From Clostridium acetobutylicum ATCC 824 (GTDB taxonomy: Bacteria; Bacillota; Clostridia; Clostridiales; Clostridiaceae): a DNA stretch of 64,000 nucleotides. Shown piece by piece: positions 9,528-19,661 of this stretch; positions within the stretch are counted from its first letter, which is position 1, and every line of letters begins with the position of its first letter. A program made the position numbers and the translations under genes. The DNA lies in NCBI RefSeq assembly GCF_000008765.1, contig NC_003030.1, positions 3,010,001 to 3,074,000 on the forward strand, written 5' to 3'. The notes under the pieces are model-generated. The model was not told the DNA's origin. It did not search any database and was given only the letters and a program-made list of their open reading frames with translations.

Positions 9528-9568
9528 AAAAGTGAAGCTTTGACTTATACTTTCAAAACTTCACTTTT
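9528..9568 (-). terminator. Intrinsic terminator of rho
   Basis: Perfect 10-bp stem AAAAGTGAAG / CTTCACTTTT with a 21-base loop; the minus-strand product ends in TTTTATATTATT. It lies about 87 bases beyond the rho stop. Confidence 0.6.
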
Positions 9569-9654
9569 ATGCTGCATGTAGGTATATACTCTAACATAAA
9601 TTATTATTTTTTAGATAACCTTAACTCAAACCTTACATTGCAGTATTTATTTTT

Positions 9655-11106
9655 TCACCATTTTCCCTTATTGATTACATTTACAATTTCATTATTGTTC
9701 TCAGTCTCATTAAGCATATTAATAAGCTTCTCCGTAACATCTTGAGTACTATTATTGCTATAGAGCACTCTTCTTATCTTGAATGCAGCTTCAAGCTCAT
9801 CATGACTTAAAAGTTCACTTTCTTTTCTTGTTCCTGATTTATATATATCTATTGCTGGGAAAATTCTTCTTTCCTGAAGTCTCCTATCAAGATGAACTTC
9901 CATATTTCCAGTACCTTTAAATTCTTCAAATATCATATCATCCATTCTACTGCCGGTATCAATTAAAGCTGTTGCAAGTATCGTAAGACTTCCGCCTTCT
10001 TCTATATTTCTAGCAGCTCCAAAGAATTTTTTAGGCATAATTAATGCTCCTGGATCAAGTCCTCCCGAGAGGGTTCTACCAGTTGGAGTTATTGTAAGGT
10101 TGTATGCTCGTGCAAGCCTGGTTAAACTGTCTAAAAGTATAACAACATCTTGACCTTGCTCTACCATTCTTTTAGCTCTTTCAAGTACCATGTATGCAAC
10201 CTTCGTATGATGCTCTGGTTCCTCATCAAAGGTAGAATATATTACTTCTCCCTTTATACTTCTTTGCATATCAGTAACTTCCTCAGGCCTTTCATCAATC
10301 AAAACAACTATGAGTTTAGTTTCAGGATGGTTTTTAGCTAAACTTTGAGCCACACTTTTAAGAAGTGTTGTTTTTCCAGCCTTAGGTGGTGCTACTATAA
10401 GTCCTCTCTGACCTTTTCCAATAGGGCTTATTAAGTCCATAAGTCTTGTTGCAAGTTCATCACTATTTTTCTCTAAACTTAGCCTTTGATTAGGATATAT
10501 AGGAGTTAATTTTTCAAAAGGCTCTCTTCTAACAGATTTTTCAGGATTTTCGCCATTAACCTTCTCAACATATAAAAGAGCCTTAAACTTCTCTCCCTCT
10601 TTAGGTATTCTAACCTTTCCTTGGACCTCATCACCTGTCTTTAGATTAAATCTTCTTATCTGCGAAGGTGAAACATATATATCTTCCGGGCTAGTTAAGT
10701 AATTTTTTCCTCTTAAAAATCCGAAATTATTATTTTCAACTAATTCAAGAACTCCCTTTGCTGAATCTGATTCATCTACCATTTCTTTAAATCTTTCATT
10801 TTTGTTTTCCTTTTCTTTCTGCACATATCTATTATTATTGGTATATGTTTTTTCAGCAGGTCTACTGACATTACCATTACTGCTCTCTGACGTATTACTT
10901 TTCTCCGATAGATCATTTTTAGGTTTTATATTTTCCTTAAGCATAATTCCGTTTTTTTCTATGCTGTTTGGAGATTTTTTATTTATCTCATCAATTAAAT
11001 CTTTTTTCCTATACTTAGATACATTCCTAAGTCCAAGCTCCTTTGCAAGTTCCTTAAGATCATTAACAGTCATACTTTCCAAGTCATTTAAGTCATTATT
11101 AATCAA
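9655..11106 (-). CDS. rho: Transcription termination factor Rho
   Basis: Hexameric RNA helicase that ends untranslated transcripts. 483 aa: Rho N-terminal helical domain (about 1-42), a hydrophilic Asn/Lys/Ser-rich insertion (about 45-110), the RNA-binding cold-shock-like domain ([16 protein letters not shown]), and the ATPase domain with Walker [12 protein letters not shown] (239-249) and [15 protein letters not shown]. The insertion is a feature of several clostridial and high-GC Rho proteins. Start is TTG (11104-11106) after GGAGGTG with a rather long spacing of about 10 bases. Confidence 0.95.
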   Translation of the reverse strand: MINNDLNDLESMTVNDLKELAKELGLRNVSKYRKKDLIDEINKKSPNSIEKNGIMLKENIKPKNDLSEKSNTSESSNGNVSRPAEKTYTNNNRYVQKEKENKNERFKEMVDESDSAKGVLELVENNNFGFLRGKNYLTSPEDIYVSPSQIRRFNLKTGDEVQGKVRIPKEGEKFKALLYVEKVNGENPEKSVRREPFEKLTPIYPNQRLSLEKNSDELATRLMDLISPIGKGQRGLIVAPPKAGKTTLLKSVAQSLAKNHPETKLIVVLIDERPEEVTDMQRSIKGEVIYSTFDEEPEHHTKVAYMVLERAKRMVEQGQDVVILLDSLTRLARAYNLTITPTGRTLSGGLDPGALIMPKKFFGAARNIEEGGSLTILATALIDTGSRMDDMIFEEFKGTGNMEVHLDRRLQERRIFPAIDIYKSGTRKESELLSHDELEAAFKIRRVLYSNNSTQDVTEKLINMLNETENNNEIVNVINKGKW

Positions 11107-11243
11107 AAAGTAAGCACCTCCAATAATTTATACTGTAAAAATTATTTGCAACTTTATTTTATTTTCAATACATAATTTACAAACAAAGCAAATTACATTT
11201 AATATCGGGAATTTATCAATACATAGAATCGAAAAGAGAAGAC

Positions 11244-11270
11244 AATATTATTCCAGGATGGAATAATATT
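11244..11270. repeat. Perfect 11-bp hairpin of unknown role
   Basis: AATATTATTCC (11244-11254) and its exact complement (11260-11270) enclose the loop AGGAT. On the minus strand it follows the small gene at 11350 and precedes rho. The stretch after it (GTCTTCTCTTTT) is only weakly T-rich, so a terminator role is possible but not clear. Confidence 0.5.
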
Positions 11271-11349
11271 TAATTGAAATATCAAAAACGGTATATGTTA
11301 TCTATAAAGTTTATACTTAAAACAAATAAAAATCAAGTACCATAAAATA

Positions 11350-11691
11350 TTATATCATCATATATGATTTCTTATTAATTTCAGAATACTTTTTTACTCT
11401 ATACCCTACCTTATCTGGTTCTCCCATAAACATAACCGGTAAGCCTAAAGTTTCACAGCCATAAATGAACATTTCCTTCTTAAAAACGTCCCAGAGGTTA
11501 CAACTAAATTTGTGAAATTCATCACATATAGGGCATTTAATTTTAATATTTATTCTTTTATTTTCCACATAAAATTCAAAATCCTCATATAAAGCATTCA
11601 ATTTCTTTATTTGAAAAATAGTAAGTTCATTTATATTATATCCACCATATTTATTCTTAATTGCAATAGCTATAGAAGTGTTAAATGTCAT
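11350..11691 (-). CDS. Hypothetical protein with a CPxC motif
   Basis: 113 aa from the ATG at 11689-11691, which has GGAGGTG 5-8 bases upstream; the reading from 11736 would start before this site and is less likely. Not recognised. It has a central CPICDEFHKFSC (CxxC plus a third Cys) that may bind zinc or form a disulfide, and YGCETLGLP downstream. Monocistronic between rho and the GH31 gene. Confidence 0.65.
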   Translation of the reverse strand: MTFNTSIAIAIKNKYGGYNINELTIFQIKKLNALYEDFEFYVENKRINIKIKCPICDEFHKFSCNLWDVFKKEMFIYGCETLGLPVMFMGEPDKVGYRVKKYSEINKKSYMMI

Positions 11692-11841
11692 ATTTTCACC
11701 TCCATACTTTATTTTGAAGCAAAGAACATTCTCCACTTATCAAATACTTTAATATTTACTAGTTAATAACAGTTCAACTACTAAATTAAACGAACTGCTT
11801 ATAATAAATAATTCTATAAAACCACAAGAAATCCTCTAACT

Positions 11842-11876
11842 AAAAAAAATTTTGCTGAATGAATCAGCAAAATTTT
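11842..11876 (-). terminator. Intrinsic terminator of the GH31 gene
   Basis: 13-bp stem AAAATTTTGCTGA / TCAGCAAAATTTT, 5-base loop, followed on the minus strand by a run of T (A-run 11842-11849). Confidence 0.9.
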
Positions 11877-11888
11877 ATATATACTAGA

Positions 11889-14800
11889 CTAGTTAGGATT
11901 AGATTTATACCAATTTCCATCCTTGTACCATTCTTCTCCTGATACATCAAATCCTGGTTCATTATGCCCTGGAATTTGATTTACCCCATCATTAAAAAGC
12001 ACCTTTGCACTGGTACAGTTATCAATTGTATATGAATACCATCCATTACCATCATCTTTCATTTTTGCTCCTGGCCACTCTGGTCCTGTAACTCCACCTG
12101 TAGCATCATAGAAATATATATTAGGTGCTGCCCAAGTACTTATATTTTTAAAGTGAACCTTCATATAAGTATTATATTTCTCAGTATATACCTGTGATTT
12201 ATCACCACTCCCATCTACAGCCATGAATTCAATAGTCTTACTTGAATCTATTGTAATAGGACCTGTATATTTTGTACTATTTACTGTTGGCACTGTTCCA
12301 TCAATAGTATAATAAATAGTTGCTTTCGCATCACTTGATGTAAGAGTTAATGTCTGACTTCCAGCATAGCTTCCACCTTTTAAACTTGGTGAAACAGTTA
12401 TATCAGGGTTATATTGATATAATGTCCCATTTTCATACCATTCTTCACCAGTAACATCGATTACTGAACTTTTATTTGTTTCATCATTAAATGTAGCTTT
12501 TGCTGCTGTTGTATCTTTAATGATATATGAGTACCAACCATTACCATCATTGTTCATTTTAACTCCTGGCCAGTCAGGTCCCTTTACTCCACCTGCAGTA
12601 TTATCATAATACACACTAGGTTCACTCCAGTTAGTTGGATTTTTATAATGAACCTTTATATACGTAGTATATTGCTCTGTAAATACATCCGACTCATTTC
12701 CATTAGCATCTCTTACTATAAATTTAAGTGTCTTACTTGAGTCTATTGTAATAGGGCCTGTGTATTTTGTACTATTTACTGTTGGTGCTGTTCCGTCAAG
12801 AGTATAGTATATCGCTGCATTTGGATCTGAGGCTTTAAGTGAAACCTTTTGAGGTGATGTATATGTTCCACCCTTTACATCTGCATAAGCTGTTAACTGC
12901 ACTTGGTTACATGGTACATTTATATTCTTATCGTGTCCAGCAGAAACTTTTATATACACAACACTTCCATAGGTGTCCGTACCTACTACATATCCTTCTC
13001 CTTGAGCATTTTTTAGTTCATCATAGCTTGCATATCTAGTTATTCTACGTCCTCCCACAGTAACATCTCCGCTTGATTTTACATGCATTTTAACTATATA
13101 ATTTTTCAAATCTGATTTATAATATCCCGTTTTGGGACTGATATTAAATTGTACAGACTTTAAGTCCTTAGCTCTTTCAAGTGTCATCTTTTGATCAAAA
13201 TAAGAACCATTTTCATAATTATAACTAGTTCCATCATCATCGTAATAATCAAAGCTTGATGCCTCATTGCCAGGAAAAGCGTCTACATAAACATCAGTTA
13301 TTTTCTTTTCACCTACATAGTTTTCAAAGTCTTGTGTAGGAATAATTGCTCCGCTCTTTATAAATAAAGGTATATCACTCCAATTGGTTGAATCCACAGC
13401 ATAGTTTATAGTTTGTCCACCTGTATATTCTCTTCCTGTTGTATAGTCTATCCAATTTCCTTCTGGCAAATATATACTCTTTGAAGTTTGACCTTCTTGA
13501 ACAACAGGTGATACAAGCATGTAATCTCCAAACATCCAAGCTTCCTTATCATTTGCTGCATTAGAATCATTAGGATATTCCATCATAAGTGATCTTACAA
13601 GTCCTAATCCAGATTGTGATGCACTTCTATCATATGAATATATATATGGTATTAAAGTGTATCTTAACTGCATAGCTTTCTTTGCAGTGGCCTCTGCAGT
13701 TGAACCAAATGCCCATGGATAGCGTACCTTATTATCTTGACCATGAACTCTAAATATAGGTGTAAATGCACTGAATTCCATCCATCTTGCATAGTTTTCA
13801 GGTGTTGGATCCCCTCCATTGAAACCACCTGTATCCATTCCCCATTTAGCTTCTCCTAGATTAACTGCTGAAAGCATTCTTTCACGTTGATTTGCCATAC
13901 TATCAAAACCAGTAGATATATCACCAGACCACATTCCATAAGAATATCTCTGTGCTCCAGCATAGTAGTTTCTATTAAGTGACCACACTCTTTGATTTTT
14001 GTGCCTTCTTTGACCATCATATATAGCTCTTTCCATATTCATATTGCCAAAGTTTCCAAAGTTAACATTTTCATCACATTCATCATTCCAAAAACCTACA
14101 ATACCTTTATCAAAAGCGCCTTGAATGTTATTCCACCACCATTTTCTAACTTGTGGCAATGCAAAGTTTACATTTTCCATCATTTTACCTGAACAGTAGT
14201 CTGAAGCCTCACTATCACCTGGAAGCCACCAACCCTTTGATGTTACATATCTTCCCTGCTTTGAATCTGCAAGGATTCTTGGTTTCATTATACCTGTCAT
14301 CTTAAGTCCTTTAGAATCCATATAAGCCTTTAACTGACCATTTTGCGAATCAGGAAAATTATCTGTATTCCATTTAAATTCACCGTAATTATCTTGTCCC
14401 CATTTTTTCCAGTCAAAATCAAGACAAAAGTTATCAATAGGTAGTTGCTTAGAACGATAAGTATTGATTACACTTTTGAGTTTTGCCTCATCATTTCCAG
14501 TTCCAGATAGCGAATTATCCCAGCCCCATTGAGTATTTGTGAAACCGTTTGCCCATTTAGGAAACATTGGTGCTTTACCAGATACATCTGATTCTTCTGA
14601 TAAGATTTCTTTAGGATTCCCAACCATTACATAGTAGTCTGTATCTGTTTTTGAAATTCCATCATATTTAAGTGATGTATCCCCAATTGTAAAGCTTCCT
14701 CCATCTGAATCCACAAGTAATCCATAACCATCATTGCTCCATACAAATGGCGAACCGCAGTGTCCTTGATATCCAGCATAAACAGATTCTGTACCATTTC

Positions 14801-15362
14801 TAAGCATTCCCTTACTTGAATCTTCCTGAAAATTATATCCGTTTATTCCATAAAATCTATCCCCCGAATTATGAGTAAAACTTGCAGTCTTACTAGCTGT
14901 AGAATCCTGTTTTAAGAGTAATTTTCCCTGAAGATCATATACTAAAATACTCAAATCCTCTTTGTTTATTTTTAAAACCATTTTCTTAGTTGTTATAACC
15001 ATAGGGTCTGATTTAATATCACTGGATACTATATTGCCTGTACTCCACTTTTTATTAGGGTCTACTACTAACGTATCCTTACTTGATTTTCCATTTGGTT
15101 TATAATCAACTTTAAAAACTTGAGGTTCACATATCCTAATTATTGTTTCATCTTTACCTTTTTTTATTTTTAATGTATTTCCATTTAATTTTGCATGAAA
15201 TTTTTTTTGTGAAGATGATTTTGAATTTTTATTAACTACCTTATTAGTATCTGCTTTTACGTTTATATTTAAGGCTTGAGGCATAGCACTTACTACTACC
15301 GCAGCAGCAACAAGACAATATAAAGTCCTTTTCCATATACGTGTTTTTGAACTATTATACAT
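11889..15362 (-). CDS. Secreted GH31 alpha-glucosidase with duplicated starch-binding modules
   Basis: 1157-aa exported glycoside hydrolase. A signal peptide (about 1-38, Lys/Arg then a hydrophobic core ending near VKADT) precedes the GH31 N-terminal beta-sandwich and barrel. Nucleophile candidate is D427 in GFWNDECDE and acid/base candidate D481 in WSGD, the positions expected for the family. Residues about 823-985 and 986-1157 are two copies of one unit: a chitobiase-C/Fn3-like module (YYTxDGTxPTVNSTKYTGPI) plus a CBM25/26-like starch-binding module (WPGxKMxxDGNGWYSY). Likely cleaves alpha-glucans outside the cell. The exact linkage preference cannot be read from sequence. CcpA-type sites lie upstream. 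Confidence 0.9.
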   Translation of the reverse strand: MYNSSKTRIWKRTLYCLVAAAVVVSAMPQALNINVKADTNKVVNKNSKSSSQKKFHAKLNGNTLKIKKGKDETIIRICEPQVFKVDYKPNGKSSKDTLVVDPNKKWSTGNIVSSDIKSDPMVITTKKMVLKINKEDLSILVYDLQGKLLLKQDSTASKTASFTHNSGDRFYGINGYNFQEDSSKGMLRNGTESVYAGYQGHCGSPFVWSNDGYGLLVDSDGGSFTIGDTSLKYDGISKTDTDYYVMVGNPKEILSEESDVSGKAPMFPKWANGFTNTQWGWDNSLSGTGNDEAKLKSVINTYRSKQLPIDNFCLDFDWKKWGQDNYGEFKWNTDNFPDSQNGQLKAYMDSKGLKMTGIMKPRILADSKQGRYVTSKGWWLPGDSEASDYCSGKMMENVNFALPQVRKWWWNNIQGAFDKGIVGFWNDECDENVNFGNFGNMNMERAIYDGQRRHKNQRVWSLNRNYYAGAQRYSYGMWSGDISTGFDSMANQRERMLSAVNLGEAKWGMDTGGFNGGDPTPENYARWMEFSAFTPIFRVHGQDNKVRYPWAFGSTAEATAKKAMQLRYTLIPYIYSYDRSASQSGLGLVRSLMMEYPNDSNAANDKEAWMFGDYMLVSPVVQEGQTSKSIYLPEGNWIDYTTGREYTGGQTINYAVDSTNWSDIPLFIKSGAIIPTQDFENYVGEKKITDVYVDAFPGNEASSFDYYDDDGTSYNYENGSYFDQKMTLERAKDLKSVQFNISPKTGYYKSDLKNYIVKMHVKSSGDVTVGGRRITRYASYDELKNAQGEGYVVGTDTYGSVVYIKVSAGHDKNINVPCNQVQLTAYADVKGGTYTSPQKVSLKASDPNAAIYYTLDGTAPTVNSTKYTGPITIDSSKTLKFIVRDANGNESDVFTEQYTTYIKVHYKNPTNWSEPSVYYDNTAGGVKGPDWPGVKMNNDGNGWYSYIIKDTTAAKATFNDETNKSSVIDVTGEEWYENGTLYQYNPDITVSPSLKGGSYAGSQTLTLTSSDAKATIYYTIDGTVPTVNSTKYTGPITIDSSKTIEFMAVDGSGDKSQVYTEKYNTYMKVHFKNISTWAAPNIYFYDATGGVTGPEWPGAKMKDDGNGWYSYTIDNCTSAKVLFNDGVNQIPGHNEPGFDVSGEEWYKDGNWYKSNPN

Positions 15363-15420
15363 TATATTTTACCACCCTTCATTATTTTTATAATTTTTTA
15401 TAATTCAAGTGATTTATTTA

Positions 15421-15516
15421 TGCAATCGTTTTCCCTTATAGTAAATTTTGTCTCCATTATATTAGTTTTTATTAAACGTTTTCACCTCCTATAACATAAA
15501 CTAGAGACCTATTCAA
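15421..15516 (-). promoter_or_regulatory. Promoter and two cre-like (CcpA) sites of the GH31 gene
   Basis: On the minus strand TTGAAT (15511-15516), 17-base spacer and TATAGG (15488-15493) form a moderate promoter. A cre-like site spans 15471-15484 at the expected +1 region, and a better one, TGCAATCGTTTTCC (15421-15434), matches 14 of 15 positions of WTGNAANCGNWNNCW counting the preceding base. CcpA binding at or after +1 would block transcription in glucose (inference). The rest of the gap 15363-15756 shows only AT-rich sequence and the pyrG terminator. Confidence 0.6.
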
Positions 15517-15711
15517 GCATTATGTACCTTATATGCTTTATTTTATACAAAGGTTTAATTTCAACTTAATTATATACTGTTTACCTAAAATTGTAAATAC
15601 CTTTTTTAACATTTTATTTCATTTATGTATATTGTTCAAATATATATTTAATTCTATATTAATCTTAGTAATCAAAGTAGGTTACTAACGCAATGTAATC
15701 TAGTTATTAGT

Positions 15712-15750
15712 AAAAAAAGCATATTTTCAAAATGAAAATATGCTTTTTTT
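15712..15750. terminator. Strong bidirectional terminator after pyrG
   Basis: Perfect 17-bp stem (AAAAAAAGCATATTTTC and its complement) with a 5-base loop; T-runs on both strands. It lies 6 bases after the pyrG stop. Confidence 0.9.
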
Positions 15751-15756
15751 AATATT

Positions 15757-17385
<1,629 letters not shown>

Positions 17386-17426
17386 TTATTATATACTCCA
17401 AAAAATAAAAATAATTCAATTTATTA

Positions 17427-17455
17427 TTGACAATATACATAAATAAGTATATAAT
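17427..17455 (+). promoter_or_regulatory. Perfect consensus sigma-A promoter pointing away from pyrG
   Basis: TTGACA (17427-17432), exactly 17 bases, TATAAT (17450-17455). No protein gene follows on the plus strand. A 9-bp inverted repeat TATACATAA (17434-17442) / TTATGTATA (17471-17479) brackets the -10 and the predicted start. Confidence 0.75.
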
Positions 17456-17461
17456 AAAAAA

Positions 17462-17549
17462 TACACTCACTTATGTATATAGTCTTGTATGTAGTATTTT
17501 TTTATTTTTAACACATGTATTCTATTTTATCATATATGTGTTTTTTTTT
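17462..17549 (+). ncRNA. Candidate small RNA divergent from pyrG
   Basis: Predicted transcript of about 88 nt from the consensus promoter at 17427-17455 to an intrinsic terminator: stem ACACATGTAT (17511-17520) with ATATATGTGT (17532-17541, one G-U pair), loop of 11, then nine T. The T-run is only on the plus strand, so the terminator serves this transcript and not the minus-strand gene at 17579. No ORF with a ribosome site is seen inside. If pyrG transcripts begin upstream of 17462 this RNA would be antisense to them. Existence is inferred from signals only. Confidence 0.5.
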
Positions 17550-17578
17550 CTACTTTTATTTTTAATTTTATTTAATGA

Positions 17579-17866
17579 TTATATTATGTTTTTGACCTCA
17601 TCATCGATTCTAAGGTACATTTCCCTGAATTTTTTATTAATAAGAAACTTTTCTTTAGCCTTCTTATAATTGTATACCATTTGTTTTTTACTAATAGTAT
17701 TCAAGTCATTAGTTACATTTTCAAATTCAACTCCGTATTTCTTCATCAAAAGAAAAAACGTATACTTGCAATCCTTATCCCTTAAAATTTCACATAATTG
17801 TTTTGATGTAATTCCCTTATATTCACATATAGTTTCTATTATCTTCTCGTAATCAGCCTTAAACAT
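17579..17866 (-). CDS. Hypothetical 95-aa protein, possible helix-turn-helix
   Basis: Not recognised. The protein is all-helical in appearance, Lys-rich, with a segment ITSKQLCEILRDKDCKYTFFLLMKKYG (about 19-45; only the pattern is noted) that could form a helix-turn-helix or small RNA/protein-binding fold. Start ATG follows AAAGGGG. It is separate from ddl by the terminator at 17943 and ends just before the candidate small RNA unit on the opposite strand. Confidence 0.6.
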   Translation of the reverse strand: MFKADYEKIIETICEYKGITSKQLCEILRDKDCKYTFFLLMKKYGVEFENVTNDLNTISKKQMVYNYKKAKEKFLINKKFREMYLRIDDEVKNII

Positions 17867-17942
17867 AAAATTTAACCCCTTTCTATATAAACATATATTT
17901 TAATTATTCACATTAAAATCCATAATTAAACATATTACATAG

Positions 17943-17970
17943 AAAAAAGGCACCACACTAAAGTGCCTTT
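17943..17970 (-). terminator. Terminator overlapping the stop of the DUF1934 gene
   Basis: Stem AAAGGCAC / GTGCCTTT with a 9-base loop that contains the TAG stop; minus-strand T-run of six (A-run 17943-17948). Confidence 0.85.
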
Positions 17971-18371
17971 ATGGTTATATCTATATTAGTAGTTTGTTTT
18001 AATTGATTTACTACGTTTAAATCATATATAATTTTCACATCTCCACCCTCATCACTTACATCTATAGCTATTTCTTTAGTCCATATCTCAAGCTCCATCG
18101 TACCATATGGTGTACTGTATATAGAGTAGTTCTTTTTATCCTTTTCAAATTCCATTTTAGTCGAAGTAGAACCGTGTCTAATAATAGAACATTTATCTTC
18201 TTTAATCTTTAGTGTAGTAGTAGTTCCCTCCATACCTGATATCTCGGTTTCCTTATAAGTTGCATAATAACAGTTATTTCTTTTATAAAAGTCCCCCGGC
18301 GTAACAACTTCTATTGGTTTTTCATCCTCCGCCTGCTGACTTGAAATACTTATAATTGCCCTTCTATCCAT
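17958..18371 (-). CDS. DUF1934 family protein (YwiB-like beta-barrel)
   Basis: 137 aa from the ATG at 18369-18371, chosen because AGGAG lies 8 bases upstream; a longer reading would overlap ddl. Starts MDRRAIISISSQQ and is made of alternating strands, consistent with the lipocalin/calycin-like barrel of DUF1934 proteins. A cytoplasmic protein of unknown function. It follows ddl by 16 bases and ends inside a terminator hairpin, so ddl and this gene form a two-gene operon. Confidence 0.8.
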   Translation of the reverse strand: MDRRAIISISSQQAEDEKPIEVVTPGDFYKRNNCYYATYKETEISGMEGTTTTLKIKEDKCSIIRHGSTSTKMEFEKDKKNYSIYSTPYGTMELEIWTKEIAIDVSDEGGDVKIIYDLNVVNQLKQTTNIDITIKAL

Positions 18372-18387
18372 TAATATTTCTCCTATT

Positions 18388-19419
18388 TTAAGCGTTATTT
18401 CTACTTGCTGCAAGCTCTATTAACTCATCAATAAGCTTACTGTAATCTTTTCCTGCTGCTGCCCATAATTTAGGATACATACTGATACTTGTAAATCCTG
18501 GAATTGTATTAACTTCGTTAAGATACATCTCTGTTGTATCCTTATCAACAAGAAAATCTACTCTAGACATTCCAGAACAATCAAGTGCTTTATAAACCTC
18601 TATAGCAATATTCTTTATTTTTTCAAGATTTTCGTTGCTTAAGTTTGCAGGTATCAAAAGCTTTGATGCTGCATTTTCATACTTTGCTTCATAATCATAA
18701 AATTCTTTTGCAGGAACTATTTCACCAGGAATAGCTGCTTTAGGTTCTTCGTTACCAAGAACAGCAACTTCAATTTCTCTAGCATTAAGAGCTTCTTCAA
18801 CAAGAATCTTTCTATCATATTTCATAGCTTCTTCAAGTCCTGCTTCAAGTTCTTTCCTATTATGTGCTTTTGTTATTCCAACAGAAGATCCACTATTAGA
18901 AGGTTTTATAAATACTGCATATCCTAATTTATTCTCTATTTCTTTTATTATCTCTTCTTTACTAGTTTTATATTCATGTGCATGTACAACTACATAATCT
19001 GCTTGTTTTATATTAAAGTGTTCAAGTACGTATTTTGTATATACTTTGTCCATACAGACTGAAGATGATAGTACGCTAGGTCCAACACATGGTACACCTA
19101 CGAGTTTACATAGACCTTGTATAGTTCCGTCTTCGCCATATAAACCGTGCATAACTGGAAATACAACATCTACCTCCTTATTAAATAATATTGCTTGGCC
19201 ATTTGGGCTTTTGTAAAATTCATCTTTTTCCCATTCTCCGTTCTCTATTTTATCTGCACTTCCTGTATATTCAAACCATTCACCCTTTTTAGTTATTCCT
19301 ATAGGGAATAGATCATATTTCGATGTATCTATATTTCTTAGAACCGAAGCTGCTGATACTCTTGATACCTCATGTTCTGTTGATTGTCCTCCAAATAATA
19401 TAGCCACTTTCTTTTTCAT
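18388..19419 (-). CDS. ddl: D-alanine--D-alanine ligase
   Basis: Makes the D-Ala-D-Ala dipeptide of peptidoglycan. 343 aa, ATP-grasp: N-terminal KKKVAILFGGQSTEHEVSRVSA, ATP loop KPSNSGSSVGITK (about 171-183), and the C-terminal metal-binding YLNEVNTIPGFTSISMYPKLW (NEVNTIPG motif). The Tyr in the SMYPK segment is typical of Ddl making D-Ala-D-Ala rather than D-Ala-D-Lac. Start after AGGAGCG. Confidence 0.96.
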   Translation of the reverse strand: MKKKVAILFGGQSTEHEVSRVSAASVLRNIDTSKYDLFPIGITKKGEWFEYTGSADKIENGEWEKDEFYKSPNGQAILFNKEVDVVFPVMHGLYGEDGTIQGLCKLVGVPCVGPSVLSSSVCMDKVYTKYVLEHFNIKQADYVVVHAHEYKTSKEEIIKEIENKLGYAVFIKPSNSGSSVGITKAHNRKELEAGLEEAMKYDRKILVEEALNAREIEVAVLGNEEPKAAIPGEIVPAKEFYDYEAKYENAASKLLIPANLSNENLEKIKNIAIEVYKALDCSGMSRVDFLVDKDTTEMYLNEVNTIPGFTSISMYPKLWAAAGKDYSKLIDELIELAASRNNA

Positions 19420-19480
19420 AATATCGCTCCTTTAAACATTTCATAAAACCTATAATTATTATAATATACTAATTTACAAT

Positions 19481-19522
19481 AAAAAACTACCACAAGATAG
19501 TTTATAAAACTACCTTGTGGTT
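19481..19522 (-). terminator. Terminator after ypeB
   Basis: 14-bp stem with one mismatch (ACCACAAGATAGTT, 19489-19502, with 19508-19521), 5-base loop, T-run on the minus strand (A-run 19481-19486). It isolates ypeB from ddl. Confidence 0.85.
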
Positions 19523-19661
19523 CTATATATAATACTCATAATACTTACATTATGGATTATAAAATATTCCTGCATAAAAGCTTCGACCTCAGAATCTTTT
19601 ATATGCCAGAATGTTTTAGCTTTTTGCGTAATTATATACTTAATACTTAGAAGCATCAACA

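Noticed and set aside
15363-15490. A short leader peptide gene upstream of the GH31 gene (GGAGGTG at about 15484-15490 on the minus strand)
   Set aside because: The GTG touching the site gives only six codons, and the next ATG (19 codons) is about 27 bases away; neither is credible. The motif overlaps a cre-like site instead.
17427-17669. 80-codon plus-strand reading frame over the candidate small RNA
   Set aside because: It begins within the -35 region, has no ribosome site, is almost only Phe/Ile/Leu/Tyr from AT-rich DNA, and passes through the terminator.
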